A DNA stretch of 64,000 nt from Neoceratodus forsteri (lineage: Eukaryota; Chordata; Ceratodontiformes; Ceratodontidae), in assembly GCA_016271365.2 (NCBI GenBank), contig CM028136.1, positions 466,362,001 through 466,426,000 of the forward strand, written 5' to 3'. A model generated the notes under the pieces. That model was given only the letters and a program-made list of their open reading frames with translations, searched no databases and was not told the origin of the DNA. Shown piece after piece: positions 10,759 to 22,346 of this stretch (position 1 is its first letter; every line of letters begins with the position of its first letter). The position numbers and the translations under genes were made by a program.

Positions 10759-11720
10759 GCAGGTGAGCAGTAAACCGTGGAGGAAAAGATTTGAAATCCA
10801 GAGACAGACCCTTACTCACTACCCCCAGAACCCACTTGTCTGTGGTGATGCTTAGCCGAGCCTGGAGGAAGTGGGACAGTCTGCCTCCGACAGGGAGGGG
10901 AAGGAGGAGGTAGCCTGAGCCTCAGGGATTTTGCTTCGACTGGGGCGGAGGTTGGGAATGAGAGCCCCTCCTGGTGCCCCTTCTACCCCTACCCCATCCC
11001 TGCTGTGGATACTGCTGTTACTGGGGCACAGCTACTGGCTGGAAAAAGGGTCCGGTCATAAAATACAGGTTACTCACCTGTAACAGGAGTTCTAGGAATG
11101 GTATATGTTGTTCATCCACACTGTCTGGCAGGTATCCTTGCCGCTTTAAATCTTGCCGGAAGGTCTTCAAGCTGGCTCCTCCCACCCACCCGGATGGTAA
11201 AACTCTCGGCTCCGCCCCATGGCGCCAGATCTGGCCCGCTAGAAGCTCAGGTTGTGGCCGAGGTTTAGGAAATGTAGGAGACCCAACATATACCATTCCT
11301 AGAACTCCCCACAGCAGGTGAGTAACCTGTATTTAGGACATGGATATGTTGTTCATCCACACTTATTGGCAGACTCCTAGCAGTTCTCCGGAGGAAGGTG
11401 CAAGCACACCCCAATACTTACTTGGAAATAAGGACTGAGGACCGAGGCCCCAAAACCAGCATCCCGGCGTGACTCAAGGTCGATGTGGTAATGGGTAATA
11501 AAGGTGTGTGCTGACTTCCAGGTAGCAGCCCTGCAGATTTCCTGTGGATAGGGACGTCCCTGGAAGCAGCCACCGATGCAGCAGTATGACTGGTGAATGA
11601 GCTCTTATCCTCTGGGAGGCTCCATGCCAGCCAACTTATAGCAGAGATCTATACAGGAGGTGACCCACCTGCCTATAAGTCCGCTTGGCTGCAGGTCTGC
11701 CAGGTGCGGCTTCAGCATAG
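10759..11720. repeat. Tandem duplication, copy 2
   Basis: Repeats 9804-10758 in the same order: DIRS-3 gag/RT sequence to about 11060, then the DIRS-4 left end. After 11720 the sequence continues into the rest of DIRS-4 rather than back to DIRS-3. Copy 2 carries more small deletions (for example near 11000 and 11390). Confidence 0.85.
11283..11385 (-). repeat. DIRS-4 internal complementary region
   Basis: acatataccattcctagaac is complementary to the left outer end at 11083-11110. ggacatggatatgttgttca is complementary to the right end at 22320-22340. A donor-like CAG/gtgagt is at 11315-11323 and the acceptor-like AG at 11371-11372. Confidence 0.82.
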
Positions 11721-12411
11721 GTGACAAACAGCTGGCGAACCTCTCCTCAATTTCACAGCAGTGCTCCTTATAATAAGCGAGCGCCTTCAAGGGTCCAGTG
11801 TATGGAGCCTATATTCGGCCTCCACGGTGTGATTGGGGTAGAACACCGCAGAGTCAGCACCTGGTTAAGGTGAAACTCCAACACCACCTTCAGAAGGAAT
11901 TGGTGGAGGGCGAGGACAACCTTGTCCCTGTGGAAGACCAGGTAAGGAGACTCTATGCAAGCGCCTGGAGCTCTCCCATCCTTCTGGCTGACATGATAGC
12001 CACCAAGAGGGCGGTCTTCCACGACAGGTGAGAGAGATCACACCTGTGCATAGGTTCGAATGGCTTGCCCATGAGCTTTGCCAGTACCAGCAGTAAATCC
12101 CACGGAGGTGGAGGTTCTCGACCGGAGGGAAATGTGATCAAGGCCTTTGAAAAGCGCCCGACCACCTTTCCCTGCGCCGACTGCTCCCCGGCCCGCACCC
12201 GGTAAGCAGAGATGGCTGCCAGGTGCACCTTTAAGGTCATCGACCTAAGCCCTTGACTAGAAAGGGGCCATAAATAGTCCAGAATGCTTGCCACAGAACA
12301 GGAGGAAGGGTCCAAGCCCTTGCCCTGACACCAAATGGAGAATCTCTTCCATTTGAAGGCATAGCATTTTCTGGTCGACTCCTTACGGGACGCCTCAACA
12401 ACATTGAGCAC
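11430..12411 (-). pseudogene. DIRS-4 tyrosine recombinase
   Basis: Sense pieces: N-terminal MLNVVEASRKESTRKCYAFK (from 12411), MTLKVHLAAISAYRVRAG, then WKTALLVAIMSARRMGELQA with the first catalytic Arg near 11970, then a frameshift into LHQFLLKVVLEFHLNQVLTL. The C-terminal H-x-x-R/Tyr region (11430-11600) is out of frame and altered. At least four frameshifts are present. The family and order of boxes are clear, but the gene is dead. Confidence 0.82.
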
Positions 12412-12439
12412 CTCGTCGGAAAGACCAAGGCCTGGAACT

Positions 12440-14144
12440 CTAGCCGCTCAGGAACCAGGCCGTCAGGTGCAGGGATTGAAGGTCCGGATGGAACACCTTC
12501 CCCTGACTGACTGAGAGCAGGTCCGGGCGAGCTGGAAGCTGCCTCGGGAGTCTGGAGCTGAGGCTGAGGCTGAGGAGATCTGGGTACCAGAACTGGTGGG
12601 GCCAGTCTGGGGCTATCAGGATCACCTGCGCCTTGTCCCTCCTTGCTTTGAGAAGCACCTTGTGAATCAAGGGGAAAGGCGTAGAAGAGGCCCGGGGTCC
12701 ACAGCCTCGAGAAGGCATCCCCCTGCAGTGAGCCCTGCTGAGGGGGGGGCCGGCATGAAACAGCCTCAGCTTCGCATTCTCCCTGGAGGTAAACAGGCCC
12801 ACCTGAGGTGTGCCCCAGTGGGAGAACAGATCTTGTACTACCTCCGGCAGGAGAGACCACTCGTGAGATGCAGCCCCTATCCGGCTCAGGGCATCAGCCA
12901 GGGTGTTGGAGGCTCCTGCCACATGAATGGCTAGGAGATCCGCCTCCAGGCTGTGCACGAGTGACCAAATGTGGAGAGCTTCCTTGCATAGAAGCATGGA
13001 GCGCGTCCCGCCCTAGCAGTTCAGGTAGTACATGGTCGTGGTATTGTCCGTGTGGACTCGGACCACTTGACCCCGGCGAAACGGAGCAAAGGTGGTGAGA
13101 GCTAGGCGGACCGCTCGGAGCTTCAGCAGGTTGATGTGGCATCAGGACTCCGCGACCAGAGGCTGCACTGTGTCTCCCCAGATGGGCACCCCAACCCATC
13201 AGAGAGGCATCGGTCGATAGAGAGACCGTCGGCTCGGGGCGGACAAACGGGATGCCCTCCTGCAGATGGAATGGAACGGTCCACCACTGGAGAGCGTTCC
13301 ACATCTCCTGGGTCACTATCACTAGCTGGTCCAAAGGATCGCAGCGTTGTGACCAATGGCTGGCCAGTCCCCACTGAAGGGGGCGCATGTGCCAGCGCGC
13401 CCAACGGACCACGCTGGTACAGGCCGCCATGAGACCCAGAAGGCGCAGGAAGTCCCGGGCAGGGCGCGATTGCCCAACCAGAAATTATCGGGCAAAGGAG
13501 GTAAGAACCTCGGCCCTGTCCGCCGGGAGCCGTGCTCTGGCTCGCAGAGAGTCGAGCACTGCCCCAATGAACAGGATCACCTGCTTCAGCTCGAGTTCCA
13601 ACTTGGCCTCGTTGATGAGAAGGCCAACTCGAGAGCAAACCTAGGGAGCTAGATCTCTGGACCACTCCACCTCCCATCTGGAGGAGGCTGCTATCAGCCA
13701 ATTGTCCAGGTAAGGGTACACCCGGACCCCTCGGCGCCGCAGGAATGCTGTCACCACTGCCATGCATTTGGTGAAGACCCTGGGAGCTGGAGATAAGCCG
13801 AAGGGCATGGCTCGGAACTCGAAGAGGGATCCCTCCGCTCGAAAGCGGAGGAATCTCCGATGTGACGGACGGATAGGGACGTGAAAGAACGCGTCCTGTA
13901 GGTCCAGAGAGCAGAACCACACGCCGTGTTCCAGAGATGGTATTATCTGCGCCAGAGTGACCATCCTGAAGGTTCGAGACCTTAGGAACTTGTTCAGGTC
14001 GTGTAGGTCGAGAATGGGGCGCCAGCCCCCCGTCCGGTTCGGAACCAGGAAATACCTGGACACGAACCCCGGGTCTGAAGGGGGGTCCTCCACCTCGTGA
14101 TCACCTCCTTTTGGAGAGAGGCGATGTCGGCTCTGGCGAGCCAC
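12440..14144 (-). pseudogene. DIRS-4 pol: RT, RNase H, methyltransferase-like segment
   Basis: RT at 14144-13641 reads DPGFVSRYFLVPNRTGGWRP, FRMVTLAQIIPSL, LPFGLSPAPRVFTK-type sequence and the catalytic box as YPYLDNWLIA: the second Asp of YxDD is Asn, which should abolish polymerase activity. RNase H at 13430-12894 shows LSTDASLMGWGAHLG, then frameshifts. The C-terminal segment (12997-12440) has ASNTLADALSRIGA, WGTPQVGLFTSRENAKLRLF and VILIAPDWPHQFWYPDLLSL. Several frames are used. RT, RNase H and the methyltransferase-like segment are thus all recognisable and all damaged. Confidence 0.85.
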
Positions 14145-14399
14145 CAGGGAGGCTGCGGACCCGAGGCCCCCGAGGTGCAGCTCTGAAGGGGCGGGGCCTG
14201 CTCAATTCCAGAGGTAGGCCTTTTCCCACCACCTCCAGTACCCACCTGTCCATGGTAACAGCGGACCAGGCGGAAAGGAGTGTCTGAGCCTCCCCCCACG
14301 AGGGGAACCAGGCGTGAGGTGACAGGGATGGGGGCGACACCCCTCAGCCCGTCACTGGGCAGGCTTGGAGGAGGGACCGGCCGAGGGACCTCCTGGGCC

Positions 14400-16636
14400 T
14401 TTACCTCCCTGCTTCCTGTAGGAGGAAGCCGACGGCTTGGGCTTGGGATACCAAGGTCGAGCCTGCTGGCCCTGACGTTGCTGGGCCGGGCGCCGCGAGG
14501 CGCAAAAGGACGAAAGGGCTTAGGCTGTGGCTTGCGGCCTTTGTCCTTCTGAGCGGAAGAGACCGAGTCCAAGGTAGTATTGGACTTCTCGATCCTCTGC
14601 AGGTGACCTTCCACCCCAGGGCCGAAGAGGTCAGTCCCCAAAAAGGGAACATCCGCCAACTTGTGCTGGGTATCCGAAGTAAAGGTGGATATCCTCAGCC
14701 AAGCCAGACGACGCATGGCCACTGCGGCCGCCACAGACCTGGCACATGAGTCCCCGATGTCCAACGCAGTCTGGAGCTGCTGTTTAGCCACTGCCCTGCC
14801 CTGGTCCCGCACCTGCCTGACTGTAGTCTGCAGATCAGCGGGAAGATGAGGGACAACCTCATCCAGGGAGCCCAACAGGGCGTGAGAAAAATGTGCCATG
14901 AGGACGGCCGATACTGGCCTGACGCGGCCGAGAGGACGCAGCATAGACTTTCGCCCGCATAATCCATTTCTTGGATCCCTTTGCTCGGAGGTTTGTCCAC
15001 ATCCCTGGCGCTCTCGCACGCCGGAAAACGCTGTCGGAACCAACCTCTCGCCGAGGGGTGTTCCGGAACCCGACAGGGAACCGGTGGGGACCGTGATACT
15101 TCTGGCCAACCTGGCCGAGGTTACAGGGCAGGAAGCAGGACGCTGCCAAAGTTCCAAGGCCGACCCACTATGGCTTCTGCCACCGGAAAGGCCTCCAGAG
15201 GAGAATCCCCTTAGTCCAGAATCTCCGTGAGGGGATACCTGGCTCGTTTAGAAACGGGTTCGAGCTTCATCCCGGTGGACTCCGAGATGAGTCGAAGCAA
15301 CCCTAAGAAGGACGAAGGGCTATCATCCATTGACTGTCCTCCCGAGGACTCCAAGTCCACGCACTTGGAGAAGAGGGAGGAACCATCATCGGACTCAGAA
15401 GAGTCCTCAAAGAGCTGCCTCGGCCCTGAGCCACCCTCCATCTGCCGAGGTTTATTGGGAGTGAGGGTGACCGACAGCCTATGGGGCAAACCCAAAGCCG
15501 ACCGAGGATTTTGGTCGGAGCCCCAACTAATGGCTGTGGAGGTGGAGGTTCCACCAGAATCGGTGGGTAGTTGAATTGGTCAACAACCATTGAGAACAGG
15601 CTCTCACTCACAACGAGGGGTTGTTTCAGCTGTTCGTGACAGCCACTTAATGGTCGGGAAGACGACTGGTCGGGTTTATTCCCCAGTCAAAAGGAGCTGT
15701 TGCCACATGTTCCCTCGTACTCTGACGCAACTTGCGCCAAGCCTCCCTCGTCCAAGAAGAGGAAGAGCGGGCGACGGCCAAGTCATGGTGCCGTAGACCG
15801 AGACCGCCAAGATGTCTGAGACTGAGACAAAGAGTCTCGACCAGGCCGAGGAAGAAGCGAGGAGGCATGGAATCGCACCCTCGCTCGGACGATCCCACTC
15901 GGGGATCCGGAACCGGAGGCACGGACGAGCTGATGGGATCCTCAACCCCACCGGGGAACCTGGAGAGGGATTCTCAGCTTCTCCAGTCGACAACCCAACG
16001 GGTCGAGAAAATCTCAACCGCTGGCCGACAGGAGTCTCGGCCAACTGGCCTGACGGGGGCCACAGTGAAGCCAGTGGTCAAGCCGTGAGGGGTCGCACCA
16101 AGTCACAAGGGAGGGGATCTTTCCCGCCTCCCAAGAGCCGCCGACGGAGAGACTTAATTTTGCTCTTTTGGACCTGGAAAAGGTCCCGAAGAAGTTGGAC
16201 CTCACCTTGGTCGAGAGGGTCAGACAAAGCCCTTAAAAGAAGCCAGTACAAGGCACCGAGAGAGAGGGACAAATGTCGCGAGTCGAGGTAGAAGCGCCGC
16301 CGCTTCCTCTTCGAGGGCTTATCATCTGCTCGAGTTGATCCCGCAGAGCCCGCCGCCGGACACCGCCAATCGGGCCTCTTTAGATTTCACCGTGAATTCT
16401 TTTTTCGCTCTAGTTGTAATCTGGCAGCACGGCTCCTCAAGGACGAGGCTGCAAAAGGAAGAGCACAAGTCGCAGGGCTCATGGGGTCGCTCAAGGCCCA
16501 GGCAGTAGACGCACGTGAGTGCGGATCCGTCCCTAGACATCTTCGTTCGTAAGGGCACCTCCGAAACCGGAGTCGATTTGTCCATCGCAGTCGTGGTGAG
16601 AAGACCCAAGTCTTTTAGCAAAAGTTTTAATTTCAA
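14400..16636 (-). pseudogene. DIRS-4 gag
   Basis: The N-terminus near 16636-16322 carries the Cys-rich module with TCVYCLGLERPHEPCDLCSS. An acidic/Ser-rich middle follows, then a long open stretch (15157 to about 14400) with LMAHFSHALLGSLDEVVPHL, LQTALDIGDSCARSVAAAVA and MRRLAWLRISTFTSDTQHKL, the helical core shared by all gag copies here, and a basic Pro/Arg tail. The 15157-13994 frame stays open past the gag end into the RT region, so gag and pol overlap in different frames. Frameshifts at about 15200-15700 disrupt it. Confidence 0.8.
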
Positions 16637-16828
16637 CTTTTCAAGAATTAGGAACCAGTCTTAAACGTAACGCTGCTAAGGAGGGAACCTGAGCTCCAAG
16701 CTGTAAGGAAGATCTGGCGCCATGGGCAGAGCCTAGAGTTTACCACCCGGTGGGTGGGAGGAGCCAGCTTGAAGACCTTCCGCAAGATTTAAAGCGGTAA
16801 GGAACCTTGTTAATGCATGGATGAACAT

Positions 16829-16871
16829 ATCCATGTCCCTAGAACCTGTATTTCTAGGGACATGGATATGT
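16829..16871. repeat. DIRS-4/DIRS-5 junction palindrome
   Basis: tatccatgtccctaga and tctagggacatggata flank acctgtattt. The left arm is the right terminus of DIRS-4, and the right arm is the second half of the ICR of DIRS-5. DIRS-5 lacks its own outer left repeat and first ICR half, so the two elements share a single left terminus at 11062. Confidence 0.85.
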
Positions 16872-16945
16872 TGTTCATCCACACTGTCTGGCAGACTCCT
16901 AGCAGTTCTCCGGGAGGAGGGAGGCAAGGCGCATACCCCCGATAC

Positions 16946-17821
16946 TTACTTGGGAAAGAAAGACTGGAGAACCGAGGCCCCAAAACCAGCATCCCGGCGT
17001 GACTCAAGGTCGATGTGGTAATGGGTGCTGATAGTGTGTGCTGACTTCCAGGTAGCAGCCCTGTAAATTTCCTGGATAGGGATGTCCCTGGAAGCAGCCA
17101 CCGATGCAGCAGTATGGCAAGTAGAATGAGCTCTTATCCCTCTGGGAGGCTCCATGCCCGCCAACTTATAGCAGAGATCTATGCAGGAGGTGACCCACCT
17201 GCCTATCGTCCGCTATTGCAGGTCTGCCAGGTGCAGCTTCAGCGTAGGTGAAAAACAGCTGGCGAACCTCCTCACTTCAGCTGTGGCGCCTCCCAGGGTG
17301 TTTAGCCCTCTAGGTCCATAGCGATGGAGCCCATATTCGGCCTCCGAGGTGATTGGGAAACCGCAGAGTCAACACCTGGTTAAGGTGAAACTGGCTACCA
17401 CTCTCTCGAAGGAATTCTCAGTGGGGGGGCGAGGACAACCTTGCTCCTGTGGAAGACCAGGTAAGGAGACTCGATGCAGAGCGCCTGGAGCTCTCCCATC
17501 CTTCTGGCTGATGTGACAGCCACCAAGAAGGCGGTCTTCCACGACAGGTGAGAGAGTTCACACCTGTGCACTGGTTCGAATGGCTTGCCCATGAGCTTTG
17601 CCAGTACCAGCAGTAGGTCCCATGGAGGTGGAGGTTCTCGCACCAGAGAGGAAATGATCAAGGCCTTTGAAAACCGCCAGACCACCTTCTCCATGCGCCC
17701 ACCGACTGCTTCCCGGCCCGCGCCTGGTAAGCAGAGATGGCTGCCAGGTGCACCTTAAGGGTCGCCGACTCCAAGCCCTTGACTCAGAAAGGGACCAAAG
17801 GTAGTCCAACATGCTCGCCAT
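16946..17821 (-). pseudogene. DIRS-5 tyrosine recombinase (H-x-x-R Arg lost)
   Basis: The C-terminus (17164-16946) reads IRAHSTCHTAASVAASRD, then YRAATWKSAHTISTHYHIDL. The conserved Arg of HSTR is Cys here, although the copy at 10110-10758 keeps it. The first Arg box (WKTAFLVAVTSARRMGELQA) lies near 17500. Frameshifts near 17390 and 17700 separate the parts. Confidence 0.85.
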
Positions 17822-19620
17822 GAACAGGAGGAAGGGTCCAGGCCCCTGGTTCTGGCACCAAATGGAAAATCTCTTCCATTTGAAGGCGTAGCATTTTCTG
17901 GTCGACTCTTACGGGACATACGCCCTTCCGCTGAAGACCTCGCCAGAAAGACCCAAGGCCTGGAATTCTAGCCCCAGGAACCAGGCCGCCAGGTGCAGGG
18001 ATTGAAGGTCCCGGATGGAATACCTGCCCTGATTGACTGAGAGCAGGTCCGGGTGAGCTGGAAGCTGCCTCTGGAGCCTGGAGCTGAGGCTGAGGAGATC
18101 TGGGTACCAGTACTGGCGGGGCCAGTCTGGGGCTATCAGAATCACCTGCGCCTTGTCCCTCCTTGCTTTGAGAAGCACCTTGTGCATCAAGGGGAACGGG
18201 GGAAAGGCGTAGAAGAGGCCCGGGGTCCACGGCCTCGAGACGGCATCCCTCTGCAGCAATCCCTGCTGAGGGGGGCGGGCATGGAACAGCCTCAGCTTTG
18301 CATTCTCCCTGGAGGCAAACAGGTCCACCTGAGGTGTGCCCCAATGGGAGAATAGATCTTGTACTACCTCCAGCAGGAGAGACCACTCGTGGGACGCAGC
18401 CCCTATCTGGCTTAGGGCATCGGCCAGGGTGTTGGAGGCCCTGCCACATGAATGGCTAGGAGATCCGCCTCCAGGCTGCGTAGACGAAGTGACCAGATGC
18501 GCAGCTTCCTTGCACAGAAGCATGAAGCTCGGCCCCGCCTCTGGCGGTTTAGATAGTACATGGTCGTGTGTTGTCCGGCCTGGACCCGGACCACTTGACC
18601 CAAGAAATGGAGCAAAGGTGGTGAGAGCTAGCGGACCGCCTCGGAGCTCCAGCAGGTTGATGTGGCATCGACTCCCTCGGGACCAGAGGCCGGCGCTTTG
18701 TGTTCCCCAGATGGGCACCCCAACCCATCAGAGAGGCATCGTTCGGAGAGACCATCGCTCGGGTGGACAAATGGGATGCCCTCCTGCAGATGAACTGGAA
18801 CGGTCCACTACTGGAGAGCGCTCCACATCCCCTGGGTCACCATCACTAGCTGGTCCAATGGATCGCAGCGCTGGGGACCACTGGCTGGCCGCCCTCACCG
18901 AAGGGCGGCGATGTTCCAGCGGGCCCAACGGACCACGCTGGTACAGGCTGCCATGAGACCCAGGAGCGTGAGGAAGTCCCGGCAGGGCTAAATTGCCCAA
19001 CCAGAAAATGACTGGGCAAAGGAGGTAAGAACCTCGACCTGAACCGGCCGAGCCGCTGCTTCTGCTTAAAGAGAGTCTCAGCCTGCCCCGATGAAAGAAT
19101 CACCTGCTTGCCTCGGAAGTTCACTTCTGGCCTCGCTGATGAGGGAGGCCGACCTGAGAGCAAACCTGGAGGGCCAGATCTCTGACCGCTCCACCTCCTG
19201 TCTGAGGGGGCTGCTATCAGCCAATCATCCAGGTAAGGGTAAACCCGGGACCCGTCAAGGCCAAGAGGGAATGCTGTCACCACTGCCATGCATTTGGTGA
19301 AGACCCTGGGAGCTGGAGATAAGCCAAGGCATGGCTTGGAACTCGAAAGGGATCCTCCGCCGAAAGTGAAGGAACCCCTGATGGACGGAGATAGGGACGT
19401 GAAAGAACGCTACCCTGCAGGTCCAGAGAGCAGAACCATGCCGTGTTCCAAGGATGGTATTCATCTGAGCCAGAGGGACCATCCTGAAGGTTCGAGACCT
19501 TAGGAACTTGTTTAGGTCGTAGGTCGAGAATGGGGCGCCAGCCCCCCGTCCGTTTCGGAACCAGGAAGTACCTGGACACGAACCCCGGGTTTGAGGGGGG
19601 TCCGCCACCTCTCTTATCAC
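17822..19620 (-). pseudogene. DIRS-5 pol: RT, RNase H, methyltransferase-like segment
   Basis: RT catalytic box intact as YPYLDDWLIAA near 19235-19205, with upstream FYRYFLVPKRTGGWRP-like sequence near 19560. RNase H shows NDASLMGWGAHLGN near 18745-18705 and SNTLADALSQIGAASHEW near 18430. The methyltransferase-like segment has LFYAFPPFPLMHKVLLKA near 18220 and VILIAPDWPRQYWYPDLLSL. Frameshifts occur throughout (near 18560, 18730 and 19380). Confidence 0.85.
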
Positions 19621-19849
19621 CTCCTTCTCGAGGAGGAGAGCGATGTCGGCTCGGCGAGCTGACAGCGAGGCTTCGGACCCTGAGGCCCCCCGAGGTGCGA
19701 CGGCTCTGAAGGGTGTGGCCTGCTCGAACTCCAGAGGCAGGCCCTTTCCCACCACCTCCAACACCCACTGGTCTGTGGTGATAACGGACCAGGCGGAAAG
19801 AAAGTGGCGGAGCTGCCCCCACAGGGGGCACCTGGGGTGAGGCGACAGG

Positions 19850-22077
19850 GTTGGGGGCGACATTCCTCAACCCGTCACTGGGCAGGCTTGGAGGAAGGAC
19901 CGGCCGAGGGACCTCCAGGGCCTTTACCTCCCTGCTTCCTGGAGGAGGAAGCCGCGGGCTTGGGTTTGGGACGCCAAACGCGAGCCTGCTGGCCCGGACG
20001 TGCCGCGGGCGCGGACGAAAGGGCGTGGGTTGCAGTCTGCGGCCCTTGTCCCTCTGAGCGGATGAGACCGAGTCCAAAGTGGCATTGGACTTTTCGATCC
20101 TCTGGAGGTGGCCTTCCACTCCAGGGCCAAAGAGGTCAGTCCCCAGGAAGGGGACATCCGCCAATTTGTGCTGGGTATCCGCTGTGAAGGTGGATATCCT
20201 CAGCCATGCCCGGCGGCGCATAGCCACTGCGGCCGCGACTGACCTGGCGCATGAGTCTCCAATGTCCAGAGCAGTCCGAGTGTTGCTTGGCCACCGCCTC
20301 TGCCCTGGTCCCGCACCTGCCACCATGGTCTGCAGGTCAGCCGGGAGATTAGGACCACCCGCCCAGGGAGCCCAACAGGGCATGGGAGAAATGTGCCATA
20401 AGCACGCCGAGCTGGCCTGACGAGGCCAAGGAGGACGGCGAGACTTTTCACCCGCATAGTCCACCTCTTGACTCCTTGTCGGGAGGTTTGTCCAGTCCCC
20501 AGCGCTTCCGCACACTGGAAAACGCGGTTTGTAACTAACCCTCGGGTTGAGGGATGTTCCGAGAAACCGGACAGGGAACCAGTAGGGACCGCATACTTCC
20601 TGGCCGAAGGCGCAGGGCAGGAAGCAGGGCGCTGCCAGAGCTCCAAGGCCGGGCCCACAATGGCCTCGGTCACAGAAAAGGCCTCCGTAGGGGAATCCCC
20701 TCGGTCCAATATCTCCGTGTGGGGATACTTGGCCCGCTTGGATACGGGCTCGAGCTGCATCCTGGTGGACTCCGAGATGAGCCTGAGCAAACCCAGGAAG
20801 GACGGCGGCTGTCAGTCAGCGACTGACCTCCGGAGGACTCCAAGTCCACTCGCCTGGAGAAGAGGGAGGAATCGGCGTCGGACTCAGAAGAGTCCGCAAA
20901 GAGCTGCCTCGGGCCTGAGCCACCCTCCACCTGCCGAGGGCGATCGGGAGTGAGGGTGACCGACAGCCTATGGGGCAGACCCTGAGCCGACCGAGAGTTC
21001 TTGGTCGGAGCCCCAAACAGCGGCTGTGGAGGCGGAGGTTCCACTGGGAACAGGCTCCTCGGGTAAGACGAGGGGTTCTTTCGGCCGCTCCGGTGACAGC
21101 CACTTAATGGCCGGGGAAGGCGACGGCGTCGGCTTGTTCCCGGTCAGAAGGAGCTGTTGCCACATGAGGTCCTCTTATCGTTGACATAACTTACGTCGAA
21201 GCCTCCCCTCATCCGAGGAGGAGGACGAGGACGAGCGGCGGCGCCACTTACCGCGGTTAAGAGACCGCCTCATGACGGCGGGATCGGCTGACCGCCAGAA
21301 GTCCGAGACAGAGAACCTCGGCCTTTCCGAGGATGGTGCAGGAGGGACGGGAACCGCTCCTCCTCGCTCGGAGGGTTCACCCGAGGGCTCCAGAACCGGA
21401 GGCACTGGCAAGCCCGCTGGATCCTCAACTCCACCGGGGAACCGTGAGAGGATTGCCTCGTTAGTCGACAACCCGCCCAACGGGTCGAGAAAGATCTCGA
21501 TCGCGCCGACGGGAGTCTCGGTCAACTGACCTGACGGGACACCGTGAGACCAGTGGCCGAAAGTCAACGATCGACCGAGTCGATGGTCGACAACCGGGAG
21601 AGGGACCTTTCCGCCCCAAGAGCGCCGACGGAGGGACTTACCTTGTCTTTCTTCTTGGACCGAGAAGAAGGTCCAGCAGACGCTGGTCCCTCTCCTCTAG
21701 TGGAGAGGGACAGACAAAGCCCTAAAGGAAGCTGTGTAAGAGGAACCCAGGAAGCGGATAAATGCCGCGGTCGAGGAAGATGCGGCCCGCGCCACCTCCT
21801 CTTCGACGGCGATCATCTGCTCTTGCTGATCCGCTGAGCCCGCCGCCGTGGAAACCACCCGACCGGGCCTCTTTGACTTCACCGAGGAAAACGCTTTCAG
21901 GGCGCCTGAGTGTAAACGGCAGCACGGTCTTCGAGGACAGGCTGGAGAAGGAAGAGCACAGGTCGAAGCCCGCGGGTCGTGCTCAAGGCCCAAACAGTAG
22001 ACACACGTGGAGTGCGGCCCATCCGGAGACATCTTCTGCTCGCAAGGGCACCTCCAAAACGGGAGTCGACGGTCCAT
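19850..22077 (-). pseudogene. DIRS-5 gag
   Basis: The N-terminal Cys-rich module at 22077-21950 reads CPCEQKMSPDGPHSTCVYCL with GLEHDPRASTC following. A charged, CpG-rich middle follows, and the helical core near 20290-20100 has RTALDIGDSCARSVAAAVAM and RRRAWLRISTFTADTQHKLA. The frame from 20515 is open for 412 codons and, as in DIRS-4, passes from gag into the RT region out of phase. Single-base indels elsewhere break the gene. Confidence 0.8.
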
Positions 22078-22189
22078 CGCAGCCGTGAGGGAGGAAGACC
22101 AAGTCTATAATGCAAAACTTTAAATTGGAAACCAAGAATTAGGAACCAGTCCTTATACGCAGAGCGTAAGGAGGGAACCTGAGCTCCAA

Positions 22190-22346
22190 GTGGTAAGGAA
22201 GATCTAGCGTCATGGGGTCGGAGCCGAGAGTTTTACCACCCGGGTGGGTGGGAGGAGCCAGCCTGAAGACCTTCCGGCAAGATTTAAAGCGGCAAGGATA
22301 CCTGCCAGACAGTGTGGATGAACAACATATCCATGTCCCTAGAAAG
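22190..22346 (-). repeat. DIRS-5 right (sense 5') inverted terminal repeat
   Basis: Complementary to 11107-11275 and 10147-10265 (tgtctggcaggtatccttg, then cttgccggaaggtcttcaag and ggctcctcccacccacc). In sense the end reads ctagggacatggatatg, then gtctggcag, a CAG about 45 nt inside the terminus. Confidence 0.85.

Larger units (their letters stand above)
11062..16848 (-). mobile_element. DIRS-4: GC-rich DIRS element, first of a tandem pair
   Basis: Left outer repeat 11076-11275, ICR 11283-11385, recombinase, pol, gag, and a degraded right end at 16690-16848 ending ccatgtccctagaa. It is about 90% alike by eye to the adjacent DIRS-5, and distinctly GC-rich compared with DIRS-3, which surrounds it. 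It carries many single-base indels, mostly in short homopolymers. Confidence 0.85.
16849..22346 (-). mobile_element. DIRS-5: second element of the tandem pair
   Basis: Begins at the cctgtattt point of the ICR and runs to the right terminus (22190-22346, ending ccctagaa). Same gene order and strong similarity to DIRS-4. After 22346 the DIRS-3 gag resumes. Together with DIRS-4 it forms a 5.5-kb direct repeat of the segment from mid-ICR to the right end. Confidence 0.85.

Noticed and set aside
13994..15157. A 387-codon open frame as an intact gene
   Set aside because: It is gag core running out of phase into the RT region of DIRS-4, and its start lacks the N-terminal gag module.
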